A stretch of DNA of 64,000 nt, taken from assembly GCA_030147505.1 (NCBI GenBank), contig JASBVG010000089.1, positions 32,863 to 96,862 on the forward strand, in the 5' to 3' direction. The position numbers and the translations under genes are program-made. The stretch comes from Tardiphaga sp. GTDB lineage: Bacteria > Pseudomonadota > Alphaproteobacteria > Rhizobiales > Xanthobacteraceae. Below are positions 17,031-25,469 of this stretch, piece after piece (position 1 is the first letter of the stretch; each line of letters starts with the position of its first letter). Below the pieces are notes generated by a model. The model searched no databases. It had not been told where the DNA came from and worked only from the letters and a program-made list of their open reading frames with translations.

Positions 17031-19712
17031 ATGCCTTCCGCCATCACGGCATTTCTTGAAAAGGCCCGATCGTCCTCGCCCTCGATCGGTCAGCTGACAT
17101 TCGGCGGATTTCTCTGTGTACTGGCGGTAATCCTGGTGATGGGCGTCGCCAACGTGGTGGCCGTCCGGCACATCGACGCGACCTTTGCTGAGCTGCAGCG
17201 GTTGCAAACCGTGGTCGATCTTGCCGAGAATATCGATCGTCGCCTGAGCAGCCTGCGGCTCGCCGCTCGCGACTATGTCAACGATCCCGATGCTCGGCCT
17301 GAGAAGGTATCCGAAGCGGCGGCGGCGCTTGGGGATCTCTTGAAGAAAAATCGCATCGATCTGACGCCCGAGCAGCGCGACATGATCGACGGCGTCGCTG
17401 TACGATTGACGACCTACCGGGAAGGTATCGCTCAGATCACTGCTCTGATCGCGCGCCGGAGCGAATTACTCGCCACGTTGCCGCGCCTGCGCCAGAATCT
17501 CGAGAACGCCGTGTCCGACATTGCCAGCATGGCCGGCGCCAAACGCATGTTTCACGCGCAGAACGAAATTGCTGCGGCGCTGCTGGCGCGCGATTCCATG
17601 CGCGCAGAGCAGGCGGCGCGCGACATGCGTACCATGCCGGTCGATCCGCCGGCGCTTCGCCTTGCGGCCGATACCTATGCGGATGCGATCATCGCAGTTT
17701 CGACCGCCGAACGGCAGATCGCCGATCTTGACCGTGAAGTGCTTGGCACCGAGGGACAGCAGATCGACCGTGTCACCGACTTGCTACGCGAATTGAGCAC
17801 GCGCCGCGGGCATCAGCTCTCGCATGAATTCGCTGGAACGCTCACCGAGGCGCATTGGCGGAGCATCATGCTCGGCACGGCCGGCGTCTTGATCGGTCTG
17901 ATGGCGGCGCTCTTCGTGGTGCGGCGGATTGTTCGTCCGCTGAAGGCTATCGCGCGCGCCATTCACGCGCTGGCCGGCGGACGGCAGCAGACGGCGATCC
18001 CGGCGACCACGCTGAACAATGAGATAGGCGACATCGCGCGTGCGGCAGAAGTGTTCCGCAAGACGCTGGCGGAAGCCGATGCAGCACGCGAGGCGGCGGT
18101 GCGTGCGCTCGCTGAACAGCGCCTTGCGGAGGAGAGCTATCGAAAACTGTTCGAGGGCTCGATCGACGGAATCTATGTGACGACGCCGGCCGGTGCGCTG
18201 CTCAATGCCAATCCGGCGCTGGCGCGGATGATGGGATTCGATACGCCGGAGCATCTGATCCAGGCGACGCTCGATATCTCCAGGAACATCTATGTCGATC
18301 CCGGTGCCCGTCTCGAATATCAGCGCCGGATGGAACGCGACGGCATGGTGCGCGAGTTCGAGTATCAGGTCTATCAGCGCGAACAGACGATACTGTGGCT
18401 GTCGGACAGCGCCACGGCGGTCCGTGACGAAAATGGCGTGGTTGTGCGCTATGAAGGCGCGGTCCGCGACATCACCAACCAGAAGCGCGCCGAAGCTGCC
18501 GTGCTCGAAGGCCGACGCCTCTTGCAGCAGGTGATCGATACGGTGCCCGCGGTGATCAATGTCAAGAACACCGATCTGCGCTATGTCCTGATGAATCGCT
18601 ATATGGCCGGCATCTTTGGCATCGAGCCCGGTGAGGCGATCGGCCAGACGACCGGCGACTTGATGACGCGGTATGGCGCCTCTAAGACCAACGCCCATGA
18701 CAAACGCGTGCTCGCCACGAAAGACGGGCTCGGCTTTTACGAAGAAGAATATCGCGACGCGTCCGGTGCGATGCGGCAATGGCTGGTCAACAAGCTGCCG
18801 CTGCTGCGTACAGACGGCGAGATCGAGTATATCGTCACGGTGGCGCTGGATATCGGCGAGCGCAAGCGCAACGAACATGAGATGCGCAAGGCGCGGGATG
18901 CGGCGGAAAGCGCGCTGCGGAATCTGCGGGAGACGCAGAATTCTCTCATTGAAGCCGAGAAGCTCGCGGCACTCGGACGCCTCGTCGCAGGCGTGGCGCA
19001 TGAGGTCAATAATCCCGTCGGGATCGGCCTGACGGTGGCGTCGTCGCTGGAGCGGCGTGTGGCGAAGTTCGCGGAGGAAATGGCACGTGGCGAGCTGCGG
19101 CGCTCGTCACTGATCGAATTCGTCGACGCCAATCGCGACGCGGCGTCCCAGCTCGTCGCCAATCTCAATCGCGCGGCCGAGCTCATCCAGTCGTTCAAGC
19201 AGGTGGCAGCGGACCGCAACTATTCAGACCAGCGTGTATTCGATCTCGCCGATCTCACCGAGCAGGTGGTGATGAGTTTGAAGCCGGGCCTGCGCAAGCA
19301 GAAGCTGACGCTTGCGGTCGACTGCAAAGCGAACCTGATGATGAACAGCTATCCCGGTCCTTACGGACAGGTGCTGACGAACCTGCTGCTGAATTCGGTG
19401 GCGCATGCTTTCCCTGACGGAACGGGCGGGGCCGTCGAGATCAAGGTGAAGGAATCCGGCGCCGATCACGTCGAGATCCTGTTCTCGGACAACGGCGTCG
19501 GCATGACGCCGGAAGTGCGGCGCCGCGCCTTCGATCCTTTCTTCACCACGCGGCGCGATCAGGGCGGTACCGGGCTTGGGCTGCACATCGTCTACAGCAT
19601 CGTCACCAGTCGGCTTGGCGGTCGCCTTCACCTGCATTCCGAACCGGGGCAGGGTACGCGCATCCAGATCATCCTGCCACGCAATGCGCCGGCCGAGATG
19701 GCTGCGGAATAG
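17031..19712 (+). CDS. Membrane sensor histidine kinase, HAMP and two PAS domains
   Basis: The 893-residue protein has TM1 near residues 20-45, a helical periplasmic domain of about 230 residues, TM2 near 279-297, a HAMP domain, two PAS domains (about 372-490 and 500-620) ending in DITNQKRAEAA and DIGERKRNE, a coiled segment, a phosphoacceptor helix with H657 (VAGVAHEVNNPVG) and a HATPase domain with DNGVGM and GGTGLGLHI. No response regulator gene is adjacent, so it is an orphan kinase. Lying just after the alcohol dehydrogenase, it may sense redox or solvent stress, but that is speculation. I prefer the ATG at 17031; the frame is open from a TTG at 17001. Confidence 0.88.
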   Translation: MPSAITAFLEKARSSSPSIGQLTFGGFLCVLAVILVMGVANVVAVRHIDATFAELQRLQTVVDLAENIDRRLSSLRLAARDYVNDPDARPEKVSEAAAALGDLLKKNRIDLTPEQRDMIDGVAVRLTTYREGIAQITALIARRSELLATLPRLRQNLENAVSDIASMAGAKRMFHAQNEIAAALLARDSMRAEQAARDMRTMPVDPPALRLAADTYADAIIAVSTAERQIADLDREVLGTEGQQIDRVTDLLRELSTRRGHQLSHEFAGTLTEAHWRSIMLGTAGVLIGLMAALFVVRRIVRPLKAIARAIHALAGGRQQTAIPATTLNNEIGDIARAAEVFRKTLAEADAAREAAVRALAEQRLAEESYRKLFEGSIDGIYVTTPAGALLNANPALARMMGFDTPEHLIQATLDISRNIYVDPGARLEYQRRMERDGMVREFEYQVYQREQTILWLSDSATAVRDENGVVVRYEGAVRDITNQKRAEAAVLEGRRLLQQVIDTVPAVINVKNTDLRYVLMNRYMAGIFGIEPGEAIGQTTGDLMTRYGASKTNAHDKRVLATKDGLGFYEEEYRDASGAMRQWLVNKLPLLRTDGEIEYIVTVALDIGERKRNEHEMRKARDAAESALRNLRETQNSLIEAEKLAALGRLVAGVAHEVNNPVGIGLTVASSLERRVAKFAEEMARGELRRSSLIEFVDANRDAASQLVANLNRAAELIQSFKQVAADRNYSDQRVFDLADLTEQVVMSLKPGLRKQKLTLAVDCKANLMMNSYPGPYGQVLTNLLLNSVAHAFPDGTGGAVEIKVKESGADHVEILFSDNGVGMTPEVRRRAFDPFFTTRRDQGGTGLGLHIVYSIVTSRLGGRLHLHSEPGQGTRIQIILPRNAPAEMAAE

Positions 19713-19773
19713 CGACCTAGTTTTTGGGGCATGATCCCATTTGAGAACCGGTAATGGCTTTTCGGGAGATGCG

Positions 19774-20133
19774 CTACTTTTCGGACTCTGCCAGCTTGCG
19801 TAGCGTCGCGCGAAAAATCTGGCTGTTCTTGCCGACCAGCGCGGTACCGCTCATGGTCGCCGTGGTATCTGTGAAAGTGCCGGTGAGGCCGATGCCGACG
19901 GGCTGCTTCTGATTGCCGAAAAGCGGACTCATATCCGGGCTCGGCGTGTGCTGCATAACCGAGACTTCGCCTTTGAAGGTGCCAGCCTCATGATTGACTG
20001 TGTAGCTGCCCACATAGAACAGGTAGGCGTCGCCGCCGAGTAATTCGCCGTCGCGAAAGGTTACGACTCCGCTGCCTTTACCGGAGCGTCCATCCAGCAA
20101 CACGACATGGATAGAGTACAGTCCGTTTTTCAT
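19774..20133 (-). CDS. GrlR-like small regulatory-fold protein
   Basis: The 119-residue protein begins MKNGLYSIHVVLLDGRSG and contains GELLGGDAYLFYVGSYTV and GTFKGEVSV, the pattern of the GrlR family (small beta-barrels resembling lipocalins). GrlR was named as a repressor of a type III secretion activator in enteropathogenic E. coli; most homologues stand alone and have no known role. GGGAAG lies before the ATG. No secretion genes are near, so a secretion role should not be assumed. Confidence 0.65.
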   Translation of the reverse strand: MKNGLYSIHVVLLDGRSGKGSGVVTFRDGELLGGDAYLFYVGSYTVNHEAGTFKGEVSVMQHTPSPDMSPLFGNQKQPVGIGLTGTFTDTTATMSGTALVGKNSQIFRATLRKLAESEK

Positions 20134-20228
20134 CGCTTCCCAATGTCACCAACCCGTCCCTTGGTTGCGCGATTGTACTATGGCAACCCTGCAGTCTGAC
20201 GTCAAACGCATTGGAACCGGACGAGGGG

Positions 20229-20256
20229 TTAACATTCGCCGGAACCGGTCTATATT
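20229..20256 (+). promoter_or_regulatory. Promoter of the tiny gene at 20.3 kb
   Basis: TTAACA at 20229-20234 and TATATT at 20251-20256 are spaced by 16 bases, both close to consensus. The transcript would start near 20263, ten bases before the first ATG and about 15 before the Shine-Dalgarno sequence. Confidence 0.6.
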
Positions 20257-20272
20257 AGTTGCTCCGTCAACA

Positions 20273-20335
20273 ATGAAAGGAGGTGGTCCAGTGTCTCATT
20301 CCAAGCGCTGTCACCTCGCTGAGGCCGCCCGCTAA
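20273..20335 (+). CDS. Tiny ORF with near-complete anti-16S Shine-Dalgarno
   Basis: Two in-frame starts are possible: ATG at 20273 (20 codons) or GTG at 20291 (14 codons, VSHSKRCHLAEAAR). The bases AAAGGAGGTGGTCC at 20276-20289 can pair with almost the whole 3' tail of 16S rRNA, and AGGAGG stands seven bases before the GTG, so the GTG start is favoured. GAGGTG (20280-20285) and CAGTG (20289-20293) can also pair with CACCTC (20312-20317) and CGCTG (20306-20310), hiding both the ribosome site and the GTG in a hairpin. With its own promoter and terminator the unit is a complete gene of about 165 bases. The peptide is basic and cysteine-containing, with unknown function. Confidence 0.55.
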   Translation: MKGGGPVSHSKRCHLAEAAR

Positions 20336-20389
20336 GTTCACTCTGTGACCGGCTCGGGCGCCTCGGCGCTCGGATCAGCGAGACCAGGG

Positions 20390-20426
20390 AAAGGGCGCCA
20401 CGCTTGCCGTGGTGCCCTTTCTTTTT
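20390..20426 (+). terminator. Intrinsic terminator of the tiny gene
   Basis: AAAGGGCGCCACG and CGTGGTGCCCTTT form a 13-bp stem with one G-T pair around CTTGC, followed by CTTTTT. This is one of the clearest intrinsic terminators in the window and lies 55 bases after the tiny ORF. Confidence 0.85.
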
Positions 20427-20490
20427 GCGCTTGATCGGTGCTGGTTCCGTGCCAATCTGATGGTTGCGTTGCCTGTGTGGAGTAGCGACC

Positions 20491-20730
20491 GTGCCGAAAA
20501 CACCGCGCGATCTCGCGGAGGGAATGGCGGAACGCCGCAAGCGGCGATTGCGGGACGATGGCTATGTGCGTGAGACGTTCACGCAGAAGCGCGATGATGC
20601 CCGAAGGACGGCGCGGGCATTCCTCGATCGCTTTCCAAAACAGGCCTATATGAGCGAAGTTGAACAGTGGCGGGAGTTGCCGGGCGGCGACATCGAATTC
20701 ACGATGCGGCGGCTGCGGACGGCTGACTGA
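20491..20730 (+). CDS. Small basic hypothetical protein
   Basis: A 79-residue, arginine-rich protein (MAERRKRRLRDDGYVRETF...RAFLDRFPKQAYMSEVEQWRELPGGDIEFTMRRL). I see no known domain. The GTG at 20491 has GGAG eight bases upstream; a TTG at 20464 is less likely. It follows the tiny gene after its terminator. Codon use looks genuine, but it could be a chance frame. Confidence 0.5.
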   Translation: MPKTPRDLAEGMAERRKRRLRDDGYVRETFTQKRDDARRTARAFLDRFPKQAYMSEVEQWRELPGGDIEFTMRRLRTAD

Positions 20731-20777
20731 TTCTGCGTGCGTCTGCTGCGGTCGTTCTGCGTCGCCGTGACGCAGGC

Positions 20778-20993
20778 TCAGCGCTCGCTGAGCTGCAATT
20801 CCAGCAGCGCCATCGTTTGCAGCATCTTGGGATCGCGTTCGCCATCGCGGGTCGTTCGCAAAATGCTCTCCGCGATCGACCGCACATGGACTGAGCTGAC
20901 GGGATGCGGCAAAGTCGCGACGGCCCCATCCAGCGCCTTCTGCATCACCGATATCATCTCTGGCGGAAACGCAGCGTTGGAAAAGTCTTTCAT
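20778..20993 (-). CDS. Small hypothetical protein
   Basis: A 71-residue protein (MKDFSNAAFPPEMISVMQKALDG...ESILRTTRDGERDPKMLQTMALLELQL), predicted to be helical. The ATG is preceded by GGGAG at good spacing and codon use is gene-like. I believe similar short proteins occur in related genomes, but I cannot name a family. It is transcribed on its own. Confidence 0.6.
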   Translation of the reverse strand: MKDFSNAAFPPEMISVMQKALDGAVATLPHPVSSVHVRSIAESILRTTRDGERDPKMLQTMALLELQLSER

Positions 20994-21153
20994 GGTGAGC
21001 TCCCGAAAATCATGGCGGTCAAACGCACCGGATACGCAGGAGGAAAGATCTGAGACGTGCTCGCGTTCCTTGGCGAGTGGTCACATGATTTTCACACATG
21101 GCAACGCCTGCGCGCACGCGATGGTGATGGAGCCGTGCGGAACGTTGTCTGAA

Positions 21154-21465
21154 TTAGACTTCGGCTTCGGCTTTTCGGTCGGGCTTCTTCTTCGGACCCT
21201 GACGCAAGAACGTGGCGCCGATCTCCTCGCCATTGACCCAGGCAAGCTCACAGCGGCGAAAAGCCAGGCCGGTTGAGGAAAGCAGCAGGAAGAACTCCTT
21301 GAGATTGATGCCCTCGATGGAGCTCTCGACGATCAGGCGTGCGCCGGTCTCGGAGACATCCATCATGCGACAGTTACGCCGCCAAGTACCGTCGATGGCC
21401 ATCAGCCAGACCGGAAATCCCCGTTCGAACGTAACGCGGCCGGTATTTCGCTTTTCAGGGGTCAT
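21154..21465 (-). CDS. PilZ-domain protein
   Basis: The 103-residue single-domain protein has the PilZ signature MDVSETGARLIVE (D/NxSxxG type) in the middle and a preceding basic stretch (EKRNTGRVTFERG) where the RxxxR motif usually stands; here the arginine spacing is imperfect. PilZ proteins bind cyclic di-GMP and alter motility or surface polysaccharide through protein partners. With the weak RxxxR motif, c-di-GMP binding is not assured. The C-terminal tail is lysine-rich. A GAGGA sequence lies before the start. Confidence 0.75.
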   Translation of the reverse strand: MTPEKRNTGRVTFERGFPVWLMAIDGTWRRNCRMMDVSETGARLIVESSIEGINLKEFFLLLSSTGLAFRRCELAWVNGEEIGATFLRQGPKKKPDRKAEAEV

Positions 21466-21563
21466 CCATGCATCCTCAACGGGGGAACATTAGGCCGAGG
21501 ATGCAAATGGCCGGTAAATATATGCGCGTATGCTGATCGTCGGAAGCGGCGACGGCGCCGCAA

Positions 21564-21640
21564 TGGCGCACTCGGAGCGATTCGAACGCCCGACCCTCGG
21601 AATCGAAATCCGATGCTCTATCCAGCTGAGCTACGAGTGC
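21564..21640 (-). tRNA. tRNA-Arg (anticodon TCG)
   Basis: The reverse complement folds into a standard cloverleaf of 77 bases: acceptor GCACTCG/CGAGTGC, D-arm GCTC/GAGC, anticodon stem TCGGA/TCCGA with loop TTTCGAT (anticodon TCG), T-arm GGGCG/CGCTC with TTCGAAT, and an encoded CCA end. It would read CGA codons (arginine). No integrated element is seen at its 3' end. Confidence 0.95.
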
Positions 21641-21747
21641 ACGCGCGGCACCATAGTCATCGCGATGGTAAAAGCTAGCCCTTTCGTGCCGCCCTCCGGT
21701 GGGAAGCCTGCCTTCAGCGCCTCCGGGGATCGTTATAGTCTGGCGGC

Positions 21748-23160
21748 ATGAATCAGGGTCGACTCACATCGCGTCTCCCAGACCTGCTGTTTGCGGGATG
21801 GCTGCCGGCTGTGCTGCTGCTTGTTGTGACGGTCGCGATCGGGCCCGCATTGGGATCGCTGTCGCGGCCGTTGTTCGTGGTCGGATGCGCGGCGGCGGGT
21901 TGGTATGCGTGGCGCCAAAGCGCCGCGGCGCATGTGCAGGCGGCCATCGTGCTGTTCGCCTTCGCCCCGTTTGTGCGGCGCTTCGTCGATGTCACGGTCG
22001 GCTTCGATCAGTCCAGCATCATGCTGATCGGCCCGCTGATGTTCATCCTGATGCCGTTGCCGAACATCTGGACGTGGCTGTCGCTGACCGAGCGGCCGCG
22101 AAATCCGTGGATGATCGCCCCGGTGATCATCCTGTTCTGTATCGCCTATGCCGCGGCGGCGTCGATGTTGCAGGGCGACTGGGTGAATGCGGCCAGCGGG
22201 GCGCTGAAATGGAGTGCGCCGGTCCTCTATGCGGTCGCCCTGCAACTGCGCGCCAAGTCGGATGGCGAGCTCGTCAATGCGATGGCCGGCGCCTTCTTCG
22301 TGGTGCTCCCGATCACAGGGCTTTACGGCATCTGGCAATATGTCGATCCGCCGGCTTGGGACCGGTTCTGGATGAACTATGCCAGCATCACATCGGCCGG
22401 CTATCCGTTGCCGTACATGGTGCGCGTGTTCAGCACCATGAACGGTCCGGCCACCTATGGCACGTTCACTGCGACCGGCCTGCTGCTGCTCGGCTTCCTG
22501 CGGCCGGGCTGGCAGTCGCTGCTGGCGATGGGGCCAGCTGCGCTTGGCCTCCTGCTGTCGCTCTATCGTGCCGGCTGGCTCGGGCTGGCGCTCGGCGTGC
22601 TGTTCTGCATGGTGTTTGCCGCAACACGGGTACGCGCGGTGACGACCGGCGTCGGCATCGCGATCGCAGCCACTTGCGCCGTATTGTTCACGCCGTTCGG
22701 CGACGTCATCACTACGCGGCTGCAATCGCTCGGCAGCGGTTCTGAAGACGGCAGCGGCGCCGAGCGCCTTGAAGAGTTCGTTACGCTCTGGAATGCGCCC
22801 GACAGTTTTCTATGGGGGTCGGGTTTCACCTTTACCGATGTCGGTGTGGCCGGTGCCATGCCGATCGATGGCCAGATCATCGCCAGTTGGGTGACGTTCG
22901 GCATACCGGTCGGAATGATCTGTCTTGCCGCCTATATCTGGGTGATGCTGTGGAGCATCTCGGCGGCGTGGCGGATGCCGACGCGGGAAGGCGTCGTGCT
23001 CGGTTCGCTCGCGCTCGGCGCGCTTCTCATCCATATGCCGCTGACCAGCATCTCTTCAGGCGAAATCGGGGTATTGTTCTGGATGGTTTTCGCCATGGCC
23101 TGTCCATGGGATCAGACCGCGCGCGTTCCAGAGCCGGCGAGATCGCTGCAACAGGCCTGA
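21748..23160 (+). CDS. O-antigen ligase/polymerase-like membrane protein
   Basis: The 470-residue integral membrane protein has about ten to twelve hydrophobic segments and a long loop after the seventh or eighth, the layout of Wzy/WaaL-type polysaccharide polymerases and ligases. A short GSGSEDGSGAERLEEF loop followed by LWNAPDSFLWGSGF resembles the conserved loop region where such enzymes carry family motifs. It may polymerise or ligate surface polysaccharide at the periplasmic face. No glycosyltransferase genes are adjacent, so the assignment is moderate. The ATG lacks a clear Shine-Dalgarno sequence. Confidence 0.65.
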   Translation: MNQGRLTSRLPDLLFAGWLPAVLLLVVTVAIGPALGSLSRPLFVVGCAAAGWYAWRQSAAAHVQAAIVLFAFAPFVRRFVDVTVGFDQSSIMLIGPLMFILMPLPNIWTWLSLTERPRNPWMIAPVIILFCIAYAAAASMLQGDWVNAASGALKWSAPVLYAVALQLRAKSDGELVNAMAGAFFVVLPITGLYGIWQYVDPPAWDRFWMNYASITSAGYPLPYMVRVFSTMNGPATYGTFTATGLLLLGFLRPGWQSLLAMGPAALGLLLSLYRAGWLGLALGVLFCMVFAATRVRAVTTGVGIAIAATCAVLFTPFGDVITTRLQSLGSGSEDGSGAERLEEFVTLWNAPDSFLWGSGFTFTDVGVAGAMPIDGQIIASWVTFGIPVGMICLAAYIWVMLWSISAAWRMPTREGVVLGSLALGALLIHMPLTSISSGEIGVLFWMVFAMACPWDQTARVPEPARSLQQA

Positions 23161-23340
23161 TCGCGGATGGCGCGAGGCCCAAAGCGGTCAGTACGCCGAG
23201 GCGTCGCAAGTGTTTGCCGATTGTGCCCGACATAGGTGCCAATCTGCAGAACGGGCTTGATTTTCCTCGCATTTCGGTGCCCATCTCGGCCCAGGGCTTC
23301 GCCGCACGCGATGCTCGGCATTATCTTTCAGGACTTCGCC

Positions 23341-24858
23341 GTGACCGACTACGTTCGCAAGATACTCGACAGCCGCGTCTATGACGTCGCGGTGCAGACG
23401 CCGCTGGACAAGATGGTGCGCCTCAGCGCCCGTATTGGCAGGCCGATATTGCTGAAGCGCGAGGATCTGCAGCCGGTGTTCTCGTTCAAGATCCGCGGCG
23501 CCTATAACCGCATCGCGCAACTGACGCCCGAACAGCGCGCTTGCGGCGTGATCTGCGCGTCCGCCGGCAATCACGCCCAGGGCGTGGCGCTGTCGGCGCA
23601 GAAGCTTGGTATCAAGGCGACCATCGTGATGCCGGTGACGACGCCGCCGATCAAGGTCGATGCCGTCCGCTATTGGGGTGGCAATGCCGTTCTGATCGGC
23701 GACACGTTTGACGAGGCTGCTGCGCATGCGCGCAAGCTTGAACTCGAACAGAAGCTGACCTTCGTGCATCCTTATGACGATCCCGATGTGATCGCGGGAC
23801 AGGGCACGATCGGCATGGAGATTTTGCAGCAGCATCCCGATCCGATCGAGGCGGTGTTCGTGCCGGTCGGTGGCGGCGGGCTTGCGTCGGGGATCGCGTC
23901 CTTCATCAAGTTCTTGCGGCCAGAGACCAAAGTGATCGGTGTCGAACCGGCGGACGCAGCTTCGATGAAGGCGGCGATCGAGGCAGGTGACCGCGTCGTG
24001 CTCGACCGTGTCGGTCTGTTTGCGGATGGCGTCGCCGTACGTCAGGCTGGCGTCGAGACGTTCCGCCTGTGCCGCGAACTGCTCGACGACGTGATCACGG
24101 CGGATACCGACGAAATATGCGCGGCGATCAAGGATGTGTTCGAGGATACGCGCGTGATCGCCGAACCTGCGGGGGCTCTGGCTCTTGCTGGGCTCAAGGC
24201 CTATGCCACCGCGAACCCCACGCGCTCCGGTGCGTTGGTGGCCATCTGTAGCGGCGCCAACATGAACTTCGATCGTCTCCGCCATGTGGCGGAGCGCGCC
24301 GAGGTCGGCGAGGCGCGCGAGATCCTGCTTGGCGTGACGATTCCGGAAAAGCCCGGCAGCTATCGCCGCTTCATCCAGACCATCGGCAACCAGGTCATTA
24401 CCGAATTCAACTATCGTTACGCCGAGGCGAAGGAAGCCAATGTCTTTGTCGGCATCAAGCTGAACGATGCGCGTTACGAAAAGGCGCAGCTGATCGATCA
24501 GCTGCGTGCGCTCGATTACAAAGTGCTCGACATCAGTGCGGATGAGACGGCCAAGCTGCATATCCGCTATATGGTTGGCGGGCGCGCGCCGCCGGAATTG
24601 AAGGGGGAGGTGATCCTCCGCTTCGAATTCCCGGAACGGCCAGGAGCCTTGCTGAAATTCCTGGATCAGATGGAGCCGGACTGGAACATCACGCTGTTCC
24701 ACTACCGTAACCATGGCGCCGATTACGGCCGCATCCTTGTCGGCCTGCAGGTTCCGGAAAGTGATCGCGGCCGGATGGGCGAGCGGCTGGATGCGCTGGG
24801 CTATCCCTATGAGGACGAGACGGAGAATCCGGTCTACCGGCTGTTCCTCAACGGCTGA
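23341..24858 (+). CDS. ilvA: Threonine dehydratase, biosynthetic
   Basis: The 505-residue PLP enzyme deaminates threonine to 2-oxobutyrate, the first step of isoleucine synthesis. The PLP lysine is K50 (FSFKIRGAYN) and the phosphate loop is VGGGGL. The C-terminal 170 residues hold two ACT-like regulatory domains (EKPGSYRRFIQTIG and ERPGALLKFLDQME), so feedback inhibition by isoleucine is expected. I prefer the GTG at 23341, which gives the usual N-terminus (TDYVRKIL) and has AGGA upstream. An ATG at 23311 is the alternative. A terminator follows. Confidence 0.93.
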   Translation: MTDYVRKILDSRVYDVAVQTPLDKMVRLSARIGRPILLKREDLQPVFSFKIRGAYNRIAQLTPEQRACGVICASAGNHAQGVALSAQKLGIKATIVMPVTTPPIKVDAVRYWGGNAVLIGDTFDEAAAHARKLELEQKLTFVHPYDDPDVIAGQGTIGMEILQQHPDPIEAVFVPVGGGGLASGIASFIKFLRPETKVIGVEPADAASMKAAIEAGDRVVLDRVGLFADGVAVRQAGVETFRLCRELLDDVITADTDEICAAIKDVFEDTRVIAEPAGALALAGLKAYATANPTRSGALVAICSGANMNFDRLRHVAERAEVGEAREILLGVTIPEKPGSYRRFIQTIGNQVITEFNYRYAEAKEANVFVGIKLNDARYEKAQLIDQLRALDYKVLDISADETAKLHIRYMVGGRAPPELKGEVILRFEFPERPGALLKFLDQMEPDWNITLFHYRNHGADYGRILVGLQVPESDRGRMGERLDALGYPYEDETENPVYRLFLNG

Positions 24859-24865
24859 CGAAACG

Positions 24866-24892
24866 AGGCAGGACAAGTTCCTGCCTTTTTTC
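24866..24892 (+). terminator. Intrinsic terminator after ilvA
   Basis: AGGCAGGA and TCCTGCCT form an 8-bp stem around CAAGT and run into TTTTTT. It lies eight bases after the ilvA stop codon. Confidence 0.85.
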
Positions 24893-25008
24893 TGCTCAAA
24901 GCCGATGCTTAACGAATTGCTAGCACTGTCCGGCGAGAATCGGGCGGCTAGGCCAATGCCCATATGCGGCGGCCTTGGGGGATTTTTTCTTACCGGTTCC
25001 GTGGCCCG

Positions 25009-25458
25009 ATGCGCCTTTCCTTGCTGCCTTTGCTGACCTCGCTGGTGGTGCTCTTCGTCGCGCCCGCACATGCCGATTTGCGTATCACGCGCGATCACGG
25101 CGGCTATGTCGAGGAATACAAGGTGAAGTATGAGCGTATCCGCGACCGCAAGGAACGTGTGATCATCGACGGCATCTGCAATTCCGCCTGCACGCTGGTT
25201 CTCGGCATCGTGCCGCTGAACAAGGTCTGCGTCACCCCGCGCGCCAGCCTCGGCTTCCACCAGGCCTATTACGACAAGGCTTTCACCTTTGGCATGAAGG
25301 TCATCAGCTATGAGGGCACCTCGGACCTGATGTCCTATTATCCGGCGACAGTGAAAGACTGGTTGTCCCGCAATGGCGGTCTCACGCCGGAGATGAAGAA
25401 GGTCAAGAACGGCATGGAGCTGTGGAAGATCATCGATCCCTGCCCGGAAGAGTTTTGA
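25009..25458 (+). CDS. Secreted ClpP/crotonase-fold-like protein (COG3904 type)
   Basis: A 149-residue protein with a signal peptide (MRLSLLPLLTSLVVLFVAPAHA). The mature part reads VIIDGICNSACTLVLGI, then PRASLGFHQAYYD. SAC followed by a small hydrophobic helix, with a histidine about 30-40 residues later, recalls the nucleophile region of ClpP-like serine proteases, and this group is annotated as a predicted periplasmic protein. Whether it is a protease is unproven. The ATG at 25009 begins the signal peptide; the frame is open further upstream. Confidence 0.7.
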   Translation: MRLSLLPLLTSLVVLFVAPAHADLRITRDHGGYVEEYKVKYERIRDRKERVIIDGICNSACTLVLGIVPLNKVCVTPRASLGFHQAYYDKAFTFGMKVISYEGTSDLMSYYPATVKDWLSRNGGLTPEMKKVKNGMELWKIIDPCPEEF

Positions 25459-25469
25459 GTTCGCAGCCG

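Noticed and set aside
19723..19765. Third copy of the family B palindrome (GGGCATGATCCCA...)
   Set aside because: Only about ten bases match and the right arm is missing, so it cannot be told from chance.
21564..21640. Integration site of a mobile element at tRNA-Arg
   Set aside because: No integrase gene, no repeated tRNA 3' end and no shift in composition are visible next to the tRNA.
23188..25260. 690-codon antisense frame over ilvA
   Set aside because: Shadow of ilvA and the next gene; no domain and typical antisense composition.
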